The notes under the pieces were generated by a model, which did not search any database, had not been told where the DNA came from, and was given only the letters and a program-made list of their open reading frames with translations. A stretch of 64,000 nucleotides of DNA, taken from positions 62,001 to 126,000 of the forward strand of contig CAZBED010000007.1 of assembly GCA_964490845.1 (NCBI GenBank), written 5' to 3'. Every line of letters begins with the position of its first letter. The first letter of the stretch is position 1. The translations under genes and the position numbers were made by a program. Source of the stretch: JADJSS01 sp964490845. GTDB lineage: Bacteria > Bacteroidota > Bacteroidia > Chitinophagales > JADIYW01. Of this stretch, positions 44,112-53,831 are shown piece after piece.

Positions 44112-47100
44112 TTACCAATCTAATCCTAATTTAAATTTTCCGGTGGCTGTACTGTAATCAACACTCACACCGACTCCAAAGCAAACTTTGCCACCGCACG
44201 GGCACGGACAAATTTCACAACTATCCCAGAAGCATGGGTCAAAACAACATCCCCAACTGAGCCCGTTGCCGCAAGAAGAGGAGGAACATCCTACCCACCC
44301 GTTACAATTCGCATTCGCATTGCCATTCACAAACCAGTTATTGCCGGCATATCCGGCATTCAGGGCATAATTTACAGCAAAATTAAATCCTCCAACACCA
44401 ATACCAAAGAAATCGACTGAACCGCCTGCTCCCCATCCGTTTTTTATGCCCAGTCCGTACGTATTACTCTGCAGGTTGGAATGAAAATTAAGTTTCATAT
44501 CATTGTATGCATACACACAAACATTGGCAATACCAAGCGGATCTCCCGCGCATTTTGCTTGTTCTTTTGTCAACCCCTGAAACGAAGCGCAGGCAAAATG
44601 CAAGCCATAAATTCTGCCACCGGAAACATATTCATCGGGCACAAAGGATAATTCCGCAGGAAACTCTGATTTCTTAGGCCCCCACCCACCGGCAATATTT
44701 GTATAACCGGTAAATAAACCTAAAATATTTACGTTGTTATAATAGGCGGCCAGCCAATATTCATTTCCGGATTTCGCTGACGCTGACAATGTAAATCCTG
44801 CGTTTCCACTGATGCCTATATTCGGAATGAGGTTGAAGTTGGCTCCGACATTTGCTTTTACATAAAACAATTTATCCGGTACATTCAACTGGAATTCCGC
44901 TTTGCCGATGGTCATAGAAATGACTTTTGGATATCCTTCGCCATAAAAAACAGGCCCTTTCGTTTGAACGGTAACCCCTACTTTCAGTTTTTCCAGAGCC
45001 ACTACTCCAGATGTGCCCGGCGCTAATACTACCCTTCCTGTTAAGTGTACATCATAAACAGATGTCGCCGTATTGACTTCAAATCCACCGCCGGGATTTT
45101 CCCATGTAACCGGCCCCAACGGAATAGGAACGGGATTCGTGAAATCAGCGGCAATATTAAGACCGCTTGAAAGCTTGTAATATTTCAGATACATTCCTAA
45201 TCCGCCAAAGCCGGCGATATCGAGACCACCACCGCCTTCAAATCCGTTTTCCTTAAAGCTGAATTTATCCAGTTTTATAGAACCTAATGGACCGGCGGAA
45301 GCGCTAAAACTTAAATCATCGACGGTGAAGCTGCCGGGTTTGTAATGAACGGTTGCCCCTGCACCAAATCCCATTCCCGGCAGAAACAATTTAAAACTGC
45401 CACCTACATCTAATTTCTTTTGTGAGGGATATAATCCCAACGTGGTAATCTTCAGATTAGCCACATCTGCAAAACCCACCTCAAAATTCGGTTTTACCGT
45501 CAGGCCAAATTCTCCATTGGTAGCTATAACAAAATTGTCTATTTCCACTTTTTTAGAAATGTATTTTGGGAAACCAATACTTCCGCCTCCTGTAATCCTG
45601 TAGGCATCTTTTGACGGAATCTTGCAGAACGAAAACGGCACACCATCAATACCTTTAAAATTTATTACGTCGAAAATACTGACACCTGCAGATGGAATGA
45701 AGAAGGAGCCTCCAGTAAAACTGTTCGCACTGATACCGAGATTAGCGAAATCAAACTTAGCTGTTTCAGAACCGGGAATTGGTATTTCAATTCCACCGCC
45801 AAAGGTTAATCCGTACTGATTAATTTTTGCAGCGTTGATTTTTAATTTCCAGCCAAGAAGCGCTATTTCCGGATTCGGCGTAACACTGATAGCACATTTC
45901 TGAATATTACCCGTCGTGTTTATTCTCAGTTCTTCCAGCTTCAGGGTGGCCGATGACAATCCGGGAATATCTTTGAGATTCAGGCTGCCTGCAAAAGAAA
46001 TCCCTTTATTATCAATAGTTGTATTCGCAAAATCCACCGCTAATTTTACACCATAAATATCCCATCCGTCACTTGGCCCTGACAAGCTGAATTTTGCCGC
46101 ATCCAACGGGCTGGTCATACTGGTAAAGACCGGAACATCCGACAATTTATCACTCAGCAATTTCAGCGGAACGGCAGGCCACTTCAGCCCATAGCTCATT
46201 CCGAAGCTGCCGGCAACATCCACTTTCAGTTCTCCTCCAATAACACCTTTAGTTTTATCACCACCAAAAGGTTTGACTACTATCCCGGATGGATTTTCCA
46301 ACACCAGCTTTACGTAATCCCATAACTGCAACGGAATCTGCGAACAACTGGTCACCACCTCTCCGCTTTTCGGAACAATCATATCGCCTTGTTTAACGAT
46401 GGTGATATTTTTGAATTCCAGTTTTTTAGAGGAAGGAAATTTGAAAAATAAATTGGACGGGATATTCTGGAATGCTCCTGAAATAATAAATTCATCCGGA
46501 CTGGAGGTAGGTTCCGAATTATCCAGCGCAATTTCAAAACCAAGTAACTTGGATGCATTAAAACCCGGATCTTTTAATTCAAAATCTATGCTATAATTTT
46601 GCTTTTCAAAAAGCTGGGATTTGGAAGTTCCGACCAATCCTGTCTTAACCGCTTTCAACGTATACTCTCCGACAGGCACAGAGAAACTGTATTTTCCGGA
46701 TGCATCGGTTTTAGTTTTGATATATGGCTTCCCCTCAATATAGATATCTGCATCTTTTACACCGCTACCTTTTGAGGTAACGGTACCGCTCACCACCGCG
46801 CCGCCTTTCAGTAAGACGGTGGCTTCAGAAGTATCCTTATTTCCCGATACAGTTACTTCCGTACTGACCGCGATATAATTTTTGTCCTTAGGCCCATACA
46901 CCCAAATAGTAGGCGCACCCTGGGGTACATTACTGACTACGGCTACTCCATTTTCGTCCGTTACAAATTTACCGTCGACATCCGGAACTTCTATTGACGC
47001 ATCTTTTATCGGCTCATTGTTATCATTATCCTTCACCGTCACTTTTACATAGAAGCGGCTCAGAAAAATAGTATCCAGTTGAACGGTGTTCAGTAAGTCA

Positions 47101-50045
47101 ATCGGAAATGATGGTAAGGAATATCCGAAATTTCCTGTAATAAAATTCTGATAGGTGGCAACATCTGCTTTATCTGACGGCGCCGCGGGTGCGGAGTATC
47201 CGAATGAATTCATGAATGCCTGCTGGGTTGCTGGATTTACGACCGGGTTTGATTTGGAGGAGGGCATTTTATTAAGAATATTCACCAACTGCCCCGTCAT
47301 CTTTGAATAGTCAGGAGTGGCTTTTGGGTCAATAACTATCTTGCTATTTTTGGAAGGTGCTTTTATATCAACCTCTATTTCTTTTTCCCTGAAACCGGGT
47401 TTTTTAACCACTAGTATATATTTTCCGGCACGGTTAGAGGTGATAAACCGGCCCTGTTCATTCGTGTAAAACGCATTGCCTCCCGATTTCCAGCGCAGTT
47501 CGGCACCGTTGATGACCGGACCGTGAACTTCAGCGACAACACCTGCAACCGGAATCATCTGTACCTTTACATAAATGGGGTCTTTTTTTATGGTGATACC
47601 ATCAGACGTCAGAAAGACAGGCTCCGGGTCTGTGTATGTCGTGATGCCATCTCCTTTCACGGTCAACTGATAAGGTTCATTACTCTTTTTAATATTGGTA
47701 ATGGAAAACTTCCCATCCTCTTTGGATACGGCAGTATAGACATCATTGCCATCTTTAGACGTCAACGTTATCAGCGCATCTTTCAGCGGCAGTTCATTTT
47801 CTTTGGCCACTATTCTTCCTATTACTTTGGGAGGTTCCGGCGTCAGGAAATATGTTGCATCCAGTTGCATGATACCGTTATCCTTAACATAAGAATTTAG
47901 AGACGCACCGCCAAAATTCAATGTGTGATATGGCCAGAATTCCAGCGTTGTGTGAAATGGTTTATAGCCTTCTGCTTTAATCACCACTTCATATTTTTCA
48001 TCATTGCCATTGGATTCGAATAATCTTGGGAAGGTACATTTACCCGTTGCACAGGAGCTGACGGGAACGCTGTTATCCATCAGCAAATAAAAATTGAGGC
48101 CCTGATACGCCGGGTAAGAAGATTCATAACTGTCGTCTCCTGATTTGCCGGATGGTTTATCTTCCGGTATTTTTCCGTCTATCACATCAAAAAATCTGTT
48201 ACCCTCCGGATTAAGATATGGCTTTAGAGGATAGATATCCTGTGATCGCCTGACCTGCATTTCCGCTTTTTCTACCGGTTTGCCTTCCATACCTATGGCC
48301 TTTAAGGTCAGCCGGTATGTATTTGCCAATCCGAGTACGGTACCTACATCATATGTTCCTGTTTTATCATCATTGAACGGAATGGGAATCACCGGAAAAT
48401 CAAACTGTGGATTATCAATCCAGACTTCCACATCATAAAAAGCCATTTCGATATCCGGCATGGTGAAATTCACAGAGAAATTTCCATCCTTATCCGTTGT
48501 GGCTGTTCCTACATAAATATCGTTAGGAGGTAATTTCATTCCCCCGCTGGAAGTGCCCGTAACATCAGGTATTTTCATCCCTTTATTCTTCACATAAGCT
48601 TCCATAATTTCATCTTTCACCCAAAGTGACACTTTCACTTTAGTATTCGCTAAAGGAAACTTGTGTACACCCGCGTTTTCGGCTATTCGTTCCGTTACTT
48701 TCTGATAGATGGATTTATTCTGTTCATTCGTAAAATCGAAATTCTGAAATATTCCCGGACTTGACCCGACAGACATATTACCCAGAGAAGGACTGGTATT
48801 GACATAGTTGACGTTTGCATCAAATGGTTTGTTCTCCGCAGAAGCAGAGGAATTCGTATTGCCATAGCCCTGTAAAAAAGCATTGACATTATTAACGGCA
48901 TTAAAATCGTTAACTTTTGTGCTACCGGATGATGATGCCGAGAAAGTCAGCGGTGTAGGATCTTTAGATTCTTCCGTTTTCTTAAAAGCATATATCAATC
49001 TTCCTTTAATCGTATTGATGGGAATAGGCTGAAAAACTTTTGTTTCATCGAAGGTAATATTAGAGGAAGGTTTTGGCGCTTTAGGGGTGGTCGATTTTAC
49101 GGGGCTGCTTGAAGATGTTGGCGTCGGAACCGCAGATACGCAAGTAAACATACAGGCATCACTGACTCCAAAATTCTGGTATTGTTTGGTGTTATTTTTT
49201 ACACTGATGGTATACGCATACTGGGTATTCAGTTTAAACGGGGGATCTGCCGGACCAAATACGTATGATGTACCAAATATTGTTTTCTCAAAAAAAGGCG
49301 GAGTGGTAGCAGAACGCATCGCTTCATTGGCTGATTTTTTTCCGACTATTTCCACAATCTTTAAAATATATTCCTGTAATCCGGGAAAGTCATTGTTTGC
49401 ATTCAGCTGATTCGCGGAGCTCGGATCCATCCAGGTGAAGACGACATTCTGCGGGACTGTCAGCAAAACATCCGTATTGCAAAGTGGCAGTATAGTCCGG
49501 GGGGCTTCATTCAGTGACCTGCTGAATCCTGCCGGATTACCAATGACCAATGTAGCACATCCGTTGGGTGCAGGGTTAGATACTTTTACAACAGCCGCAG
49601 TTCCGCTCCATGTCTCAAAACATATAGTGTAGGTGCCGGCGGGTATAGTACCATTCGCCATAAACGCGGCAAGCTGGTCTCTGTCCATTCCTGAAACCGT
49701 CAACTTATTTTTGTCAAACAACTGAGATAACTGCACTGAATTCAAAGTAGTGGGTGTAAACGGAACCAATGTAGATGCAGAATATAAAAAACTGTTGTTT
49801 ATACTTTTTATAGTGATGCCATTATTGCCGGTAATGGACAACTGAGGATAGATGGTATAGGTTGTTGTTGTGGACATCATCATCACATTTGTTTTGGCGA
49901 TATTCGCATAATCATCTATATCGTTGGAAAAAGGCGGCGTAATGACACTCGTCACATTGACCTGCGCGAATAGTTGCGTACTGCCTGTACCTATAAGCAG
50001 GATTCCTGCTATAATCTTTGCAATACCTGAAATCAACTTTTTCAT
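44112..50045 (-). CDS. Giant TANFOR-like/carboxypeptidase-regulatory-like surface protein with Cys-rich C-terminus
   Basis: 1977 aa. Signal peptide to about residue 27 (GTGSTQLFAQ). Residues 28-300 (VITPPFSNDIDDYAN, ITGNNGITI, IPAGTYTICFETW, VPQNVVFTWMDP) match what I recall of the TANFOR domain. A Pro/Ser/Thr linker (305-330) precedes five or so carboxypeptidase regulatory-like beta-sandwiches up to about 1140 (for example KVIGRIVAKENELPLKDALI, VVSGTVTSKGSGVKDADIYI). Residues 1140-1880 form a long Gly-rich beta region. Residues about 1905-1960 hold eleven Cys. The chain ends in a short beta strand (GKFKLGLDW). It lies between the barrel and fibronectin genes with gaps of 11 and 15 bases. Confidence 0.85.
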   Translation of the reverse strand: MKKLISGIAKIIAGILLIGTGSTQLFAQVNVTSVITPPFSNDIDDYANIAKTNVMMMSTTTTYTIYPQLSITGNNGITIKSINNSFLYSASTLVPFTPTTLNSVQLSQLFDKNKLTVSGMDRDQLAAFMANGTIPAGTYTICFETWSGTAAVVKVSNPAPNGCATLVIGNPAGFSRSLNEAPRTILPLCNTDVLLTVPQNVVFTWMDPSSANQLNANNDFPGLQEYILKIVEIVGKKSANEAMRSATTPPFFEKTIFGTSYVFGPADPPFKLNTQYAYTISVKNNTKQYQNFGVSDACMFTCVSAVPTPTSSSSPVKSTTPKAPKPSSNITFDETKVFQPIPINTIKGRLIYAFKKTEESKDPTPLTFSASSSGSTKVNDFNAVNNVNAFLQGYGNTNSSASAENKPFDANVNYVNTSPSLGNMSVGSSPGIFQNFDFTNEQNKSIYQKVTERIAENAGVHKFPLANTKVKVSLWVKDEIMEAYVKNKGMKIPDVTGTSSGGMKLPPNDIYVGTATTDKDGNFSVNFTMPDIEMAFYDVEVWIDNPQFDFPVIPIPFNDDKTGTYDVGTVLGLANTYRLTLKAIGMEGKPVEKAEMQVRRSQDIYPLKPYLNPEGNRFFDVIDGKIPEDKPSGKSGDDSYESSYPAYQGLNFYLLMDNSVPVSSCATGKCTFPRLFESNGNDEKYEVVIKAEGYKPFHTTLEFWPYHTLNFGGASLNSYVKDNGIMQLDATYFLTPEPPKVIGRIVAKENELPLKDALITLTSKDGNDVYTAVSKEDGKFSITNIKKSNEPYQLTVKGDGITTYTDPEPVFLTSDGITIKKDPIYVKVQMIPVAGVVAEVHGPVINGAELRWKSGGNAFYTNEQGRFITSNRAGKYILVVKKPGFREKEIEVDIKAPSKNSKIVIDPKATPDYSKMTGQLVNILNKMPSSKSNPVVNPATQQAFMNSFGYSAPAAPSDKADVATYQNFITGNFGYSLPSFPIDLLNTVQLDTIFLSRFYVKVTVKDNDNNEPIKDASIEVPDVDGKFVTDENGVAVVSNVPQGAPTIWVYGPKDKNYIAVSTEVTVSGNKDTSEATVLLKGGAVVSGTVTSKGSGVKDADIYIEGKPYIKTKTDASGKYSFSVPVGEYTLKAVKTGLVGTSKSQLFEKQNYSIDFELKDPGFNASKLLGFEIALDNSEPTSSPDEFIISGAFQNIPSNLFFKFPSSKKLEFKNITIVKQGDMIVPKSGEVVTSCSQIPLQLWDYVKLVLENPSGIVVKPFGGDKTKGVIGGELKVDVAGSFGMSYGLKWPAVPLKLLSDKLSDVPVFTSMTSPLDAAKFSLSGPSDGWDIYGVKLAVDFANTTIDNKGISFAGSLNLKDIPGLSSATLKLEELRINTTGNIQKCAISVTPNPEIALLGWKLKINAAKINQYGLTFGGGIEIPIPGSETAKFDFANLGISANSFTGGSFFIPSAGVSIFDVINFKGIDGVPFSFCKIPSKDAYRITGGGSIGFPKYISKKVEIDNFVIATNGEFGLTVKPNFEVGFADVANLKITTLGLYPSQKKLDVGGSFKLFLPGMGFGAGATVHYKPGSFTVDDLSFSASAGPLGSIKLDKFSFKENGFEGGGGLDIAGFGGLGMYLKYYKLSSGLNIAADFTNPVPIPLGPVTWENPGGGFEVNTATSVYDVHLTGRVVLAPGTSGVVALEKLKVGVTVQTKGPVFYGEGYPKVISMTIGKAEFQLNVPDKLFYVKANVGANFNLIPNIGISGNAGFTLSASAKSGNEYWLAAYYNNVNILGLFTGYTNIAGGWGPKKSEFPAELSFVPDEYVSGGRIYGLHFACASFQGLTKEQAKCAGDPLGIANVCVYAYNDMKLNFHSNLQSNTYGLGIKNGWGAGGSVDFFGIGVGGFNFAVNYALNAGYAGNNWFVNGNANANCNGWVGCSSSSCGNGLSWGCCFDPCFWDSCEICPCPCGGKVCFGVGVSVDYSTATGKFKLGLDW

Positions 50046-50056
50046 AGTTTTCTTTT

Positions 50057-51838
50057 TTAAAATGAATACAAATATCCAAATGTTCCTCTTAGTTCAACAA
50101 AACTCGGTGATGCCGTTACTGCGGACCGGTTCCAGATTAAACTGTTATTCAGATATATCCGATGATGTTTTTCCGGAGAATAGCTGACATTCAGATTAAC
50201 GTTCAGCACCGTTGCCACTTTACTGTATGTGGCGGCTACAGCATCACTGATAGTAACTTTATTTTTGGCGAATGACTCATTGGTAGTAACACTTACGCCG
50301 TAACTGGAAACCGTGCTGAATTTATTTTTGACAAATGTATTGTAAACACTACTTGTCATGCTGAAATATTTTAACGGCAGGTTCAGTGTATAAGAAAGAT
50401 GGATGACATTATTAAAGAATCTGGTATTTTCTTTGGTGTTTTTATTCAAATCGGTTAACAGGTTTGCCACCTCACTGAGCAGCAGCATATGTGTATTGCT
50501 ACCTTTAATAATCAGGTATCTCGGAATAACGATAAACGTATGGTTCATCTGGTTCATCATCAAATCATTGAACGGAGACAATTTAATACTGTCCGTCAAT
50601 CCTTTTTGTTTGGTGTATGCCAGTACATATTGTGTGGAAATGCCGAATTTGACGTCATTAAAATCATACCCGGTCTGAATAATAGTCCTTAAGGTGGTGA
50701 ATGGTTTTTTCTTATTGAGGTTATCATCCGAAACCTGCAAATTGATATTCAGCCGTCCCTTTTGTTTTTGGAGCGGTATCACCTGCCGTACATGAACGTC
50801 GTAGTAGTTGGTTTGCAGAAAATAAGCGCCGAACGTATTAAAATTTTGCGTCAGCAATTTAAATCCGGCGTTGGTACTCCATCCGTCTTTCTGAAAACTG
50901 AATTCCGCGTTTGCAGAATGCCCGCCTATGGCCGATTTATTGGGCTTCATTAAAATACCCGCGATTTTGGGGTAGGACGCATCTGCCGAATCCTTGCTTT
51001 TAGGGAGTGTTCTGTCCACATTGGTGGTACTCAACGCATACTCCGCTTTAATCGTAATGTACTTTCCAATTTTATTAGACGTGATGATATTAAAGACTGC
51101 GTTTTCAGATTTTGGCAATAATGATTTTGAACCATCATCATTAGAAAAGAACAGCGAATCTTTGGCCTTGTCCCAAGCTCTGAAATAAATCAGGTCCACA
51201 TAATTATTCGCGGTACCTGCACCCAGTTTAATGGCTAAGCCCAACCGCTTGTAAGAGGGTACAAACGTCTGCAAATGCAGGCTGTCTATTTTCGCCGTAT
51301 CGGCAAAGGTGGCCCTGGTTAATCGACCGAATAAAATCCCGCCTCTGAAATAGGATGGATTTACTTCCGCGCCAATCATCAGCATATTGTGGCCGGCCAT
51401 GGAATTTTCACTCCAGTTGATATTCCGAAAACCTCCGTGAACCGTCAGCCATTTATAGCGCGGGCTAAGGCCAAACTGGCTAAACGGCTGATTGAATTTC
51501 CGTTCCTGCTCACTGAAAACAAAGGAAAAGGGAAGTTCAATGATATCCTTATATCGGAAGGTTACATCACCGGTAAACTGATAGGTAAAAGGCTGCATTC
51601 TTTTAGGAATTCCGGAAACATAATTGTACCCCAGCTGAAAACCCGCAGAACCCGAAATATAGAACCCCTTCTGATTCATTTTCTCCATCAGGGTAAGTTT
51701 TTTAACAGGAACTTCCGGTGTAATGACAGGAGTGATGGCCGCATTTGATATTGCGGAGGAATCCTGTGCCAGAGCAACATTAAGAAAGAAGAATATGATG
51801 CATATTCCTGTAAGTGCAGATCGTTTTATGGTGTACAT
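50057..51838 (-). CDS. Outer-membrane beta-barrel protein of the surface locus
   Basis: 593 aa from the ATG at 51838, which gives a proper signal peptide (ALTGICIIFFFLNVALAQ); a start 17 codons upstream would bury it. After a Pro/Thr linker the protein is a succession of amphipathic strands (GFYISGSAGFQLGYNYVSG, YQFTGDVTFRY, LAIKLGAGTANNYVDLIYF, YITIKAEYALSTTNVD), ending in FVELRGTFGYLYSF, an aromatic terminal strand typical of barrels. It probably anchors or exports the giant protein. First gene of the three-gene operon, divergent from the methyltransferase. Confidence 0.82.
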   Translation of the reverse strand: MYTIKRSALTGICIIFFFLNVALAQDSSAISNAAITPVITPEVPVKKLTLMEKMNQKGFYISGSAGFQLGYNYVSGIPKRMQPFTYQFTGDVTFRYKDIIELPFSFVFSEQERKFNQPFSQFGLSPRYKWLTVHGGFRNINWSENSMAGHNMLMIGAEVNPSYFRGGILFGRLTRATFADTAKIDSLHLQTFVPSYKRLGLAIKLGAGTANNYVDLIYFRAWDKAKDSLFFSNDDGSKSLLPKSENAVFNIITSNKIGKYITIKAEYALSTTNVDRTLPKSKDSADASYPKIAGILMKPNKSAIGGHSANAEFSFQKDGWSTNAGFKLLTQNFNTFGAYFLQTNYYDVHVRQVIPLQKQKGRLNINLQVSDDNLNKKKPFTTLRTIIQTGYDFNDVKFGISTQYVLAYTKQKGLTDSIKLSPFNDLMMNQMNHTFIVIPRYLIIKGSNTHMLLLSEVANLLTDLNKNTKENTRFFNNVIHLSYTLNLPLKYFSMTSSVYNTFVKNKFSTVSSYGVSVTTNESFAKNKVTISDAVAATYSKVATVLNVNLNVSYSPEKHHRIYLNNSLIWNRSAVTASPSFVELRGTFGYLYSF

Positions 51839-51944
51839 GAATTCAGGCATCCAATTACACATCCAATGTAAACTTTTTATTCCGAACAAAGCAATGAATT
51901 ACAGCTTATGTGGATTAAAATAGAAAAAATCACTAAAATTGTGG

Positions 51945-52841
51945 ATGAATACCATTCACACCATTTATCCCGCTAACTGGAAAGATTATGAATTGATTGA
52001 TTCGGGGGATTTTGAGAAACTGGAACGGTTCGGACCATACATTACCATCCGTCCGGAACCGCAGGCAGTTTGGAATAAAAATTTATCCCCCTCGGAATGG
52101 CAAAGCATGGCACATGTAAAATTCACTCCCATATCCTCTTCTTCCGGAAAATGGGATTACTTAAAAAAGATGCCGGAGAACTGGATTATAAAATATCCGC
52201 TAAAAGATAATACTACTATTTCTTTTAATCTGGCGCTGACCAAATTCAAACATGTCGGGGTATTTCCGGAACAGAGTGTAAACTGGGATTTTATCTACGA
52301 TAAGGTCAGTAAGCAGAAACAAAAAGGAATCAGCACAAAAGTATTGAATCTGTTCGCCTACACAGGCGGCGCCAGCCTGGCTGCCAATGCCGCAGGCGCA
52401 GAAACTTACCATGTCGATTCCATTAAACAAGTTGTTAGCTGGGCGAACCGCAATATGGAAACATCAGGATTGAAAGACATCCGCTGGGTGGTGGAAGATG
52501 CCGTCAAATTTGTAAAAAGGGAACTGAAAAGGGGCAAGACCTACCAGGGTATTATCCTCGACCCGCCGGCATACGGGCATGGGACGGACGGAGAGAAATG
52601 GAAGCTGGAAGACCAGATTAACGAGATGATTGCAGACGTGCTGCATCTGCTCGATAAAGAACATCATTTTTTAATCCTGAACACTTATTCACTTGGATTT
52701 TCGTCTCTCATTATCGAAAACCTGATGACAGATAATTTGAAGAAATCAGCTATTACAACTGTCAACCCGGCATACGGAGAAATCTATATTCCATCCTCTA
52801 CGAATCAAAAGCTGCCATTGGGTGTCTATGCGCGGTTCTAA
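51945..52841 (+). CDS. Class I SAM-dependent methyltransferase, RlmI-like
   Basis: 298 aa from the ATG at 51945; a TTG two codons upstream is unlikely. The SAM-binding motif is VLNLFAYTGGASLAANAAGA near residue 130, the acidic residue VDSIKQVVSWANRN follows, and the catalytic LDPPAYGHGTDGEKWK near 200 fits the 23S rRNA cytosine-C5 methyltransferases RlmI/RlmK. The N-terminal PUA domain of RlmI is replaced by a shorter beta domain with FGPYITIRPEPQAVW. Its precise rRNA target cannot be told. Confidence 0.85.
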   Translation: MNTIHTIYPANWKDYELIDSGDFEKLERFGPYITIRPEPQAVWNKNLSPSEWQSMAHVKFTPISSSSGKWDYLKKMPENWIIKYPLKDNTTISFNLALTKFKHVGVFPEQSVNWDFIYDKVSKQKQKGISTKVLNLFAYTGGASLAANAAGAETYHVDSIKQVVSWANRNMETSGLKDIRWVVEDAVKFVKRELKRGKTYQGIILDPPAYGHGTDGEKWKLEDQINEMIADVLHLLDKEHHFLILNTYSLGFSSLIIENLMTDNLKKSAITTVNPAYGEIYIPSSTNQKLPLGVYARF

Positions 52842-52842
52842 T

Positions 52843-52871
52843 AAAAAAAGGCCGTCCGGGGACAACCTTTA
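52843..52871 (-). terminator. Imperfect hairpin, possible terminator for the LytTR gene
   Basis: AAAGG...CCTTT with GTCC/GGAC forms a stem with two C-A mismatches. On the minus strand a T-run follows, so it could end transcripts of the regulator gene at 53001. The 130-base distance from that gene lowers confidence. Confidence 0.4.
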
Positions 52872-52960
52872 ACATAGAAACATAAAACCCCGTTAAGGAT
52901 ATATATTGAACGGTTTTTGGTATCCGTAAATTGCAATAAATATCTTAAAATCAGTTAAGG

Positions 52961-52997
52961 ACTGAGTATTCGGGCGGTTTCACTGAGTATTCGGCGG
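52961..52997. repeat. Short direct repeat downstream of the LytTR gene
   Basis: ACTGAGTATTCGG occurs at 52961-52973 and 52982-52994, each followed by C and G residues, a period of 21 bases. Two copies with helical spacing could be a binding site, or a small tandem duplication. Confidence 0.6.
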
Positions 52998-53000
52998 AAA

Positions 53001-53768
53001 TCAGGAATTATAAGCGATCTTTTCAAAAAAATCTTTCTTTTTCCTTCGGGAAATCTCCACTTTTGAACCATCCGTCATTCGTGCAAAGTAATTTCCGTTA
53101 TCGTTATCGATAGTTTTGATTTTTGTAAGATTGATAACAAAAGAACGGTGAATGCGCATAAAATTTAATGAATCCAGCATTTCCTCAAAGACGGATAATG
53201 TTTTGGATGCTATAATTTTTTTATTGTTTTCCAGGTATATAATGGTATAATTGCTTTCCGACTCAAGTTTAATGATATCCCCTACTTTGACAAAAATGGC
53301 ACCTTCGTTGGTGTTAATCATGATTTTATTTTCCTGCAGATTCTGCTGTTTCAGTTTGTCGACATAGGTGGTCAGTTCTTCCACTTTCAGCAAGATAGAA
53401 TAGACTTCGAGTCGTTTATGCACTTTTTGCAATGCCAGATTAAACTCGTCCAGCTTTACCGGTTTTACTATATAATCGGCGGCATTTTTCTTAATGGCAT
53501 CAATGGCATATTTGTCGTGAGACGTGATAAAAATCGTTTCAAAATTTCCGAATTCCTCGTAATGGTTCAGCAAGTCCATACCTTTTCCATCAGGCAGTTC
53601 CACATCCAGAAGAACGAGTTGCGGATTGTATTTTTCAATCGCCAGTTTTGCCTGTCGGATGGTGGCACATGTCTCCAGTAAGTTCACTTTAATAGTTGCT
53701 TTCGGGAGCATATCCAGCAGCATATCTCTAAATATCGGATCGTCTTCAACAATGATAGCGGAAATCAT
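53001..53768 (-). CDS. LytTR-family response regulator
   Basis: 255 aa. Receiver domain residues 1-125 with acidic pocket VEDD, phospho-Asp55 (LLDVELPDG) and Lys in YIVKPVKLDEF. A coiled linker of about 20 residues leads to a LytTR DNA-binding domain (150-255): VGDIIKLESESNYTIIYLENNKKIIASKTLSVFEEML, FMRIHRSFVINLTKI, and EISRRKKKDFFEKI. Such regulators usually pair with a histidine kinase of the LytS/YehU type. None adjoins; the hybrid kinase divergent at 53832 is of another class. Confidence 0.92.
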   Translation of the reverse strand: MISAIIVEDDPIFRDMLLDMLPKATIKVNLLETCATIRQAKLAIEKYNPQLVLLDVELPDGKGMDLLNHYEEFGNFETIFITSHDKYAIDAIKKNAADYIVKPVKLDEFNLALQKVHKRLEVYSILLKVEELTTYVDKLKQQNLQENKIMINTNEGAIFVKVGDIIKLESESNYTIIYLENNKKIIASKTLSVFEEMLDSLNFMRIHRSFVINLTKIKTIDNDNGNYFARMTDGSKVEISRRKKKDFFEKIAYNS

Positions 53769-53831
53769 AAATAAGATTATTTAGTGCCTGTTTTATAAAA
53801 ATAATGATTATTTTTCAATTATCAAAATGCC

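Noticed and set aside
52861..52876. ACCTTTAAC resembling the shared promoter motif of the two FNR-linked promoters
   Set aside because: It lies in the right arm of a hairpin between convergent genes and no gene starts downstream.
53769..53831. TGATTA...TTATCA dyad in the LytTR/hybrid kinase spacer as an FNR box
   Set aside because: The arms are not exact complements and the spacing (12 bases) is wrong for an FNR site; the region is simply A/T-rich.
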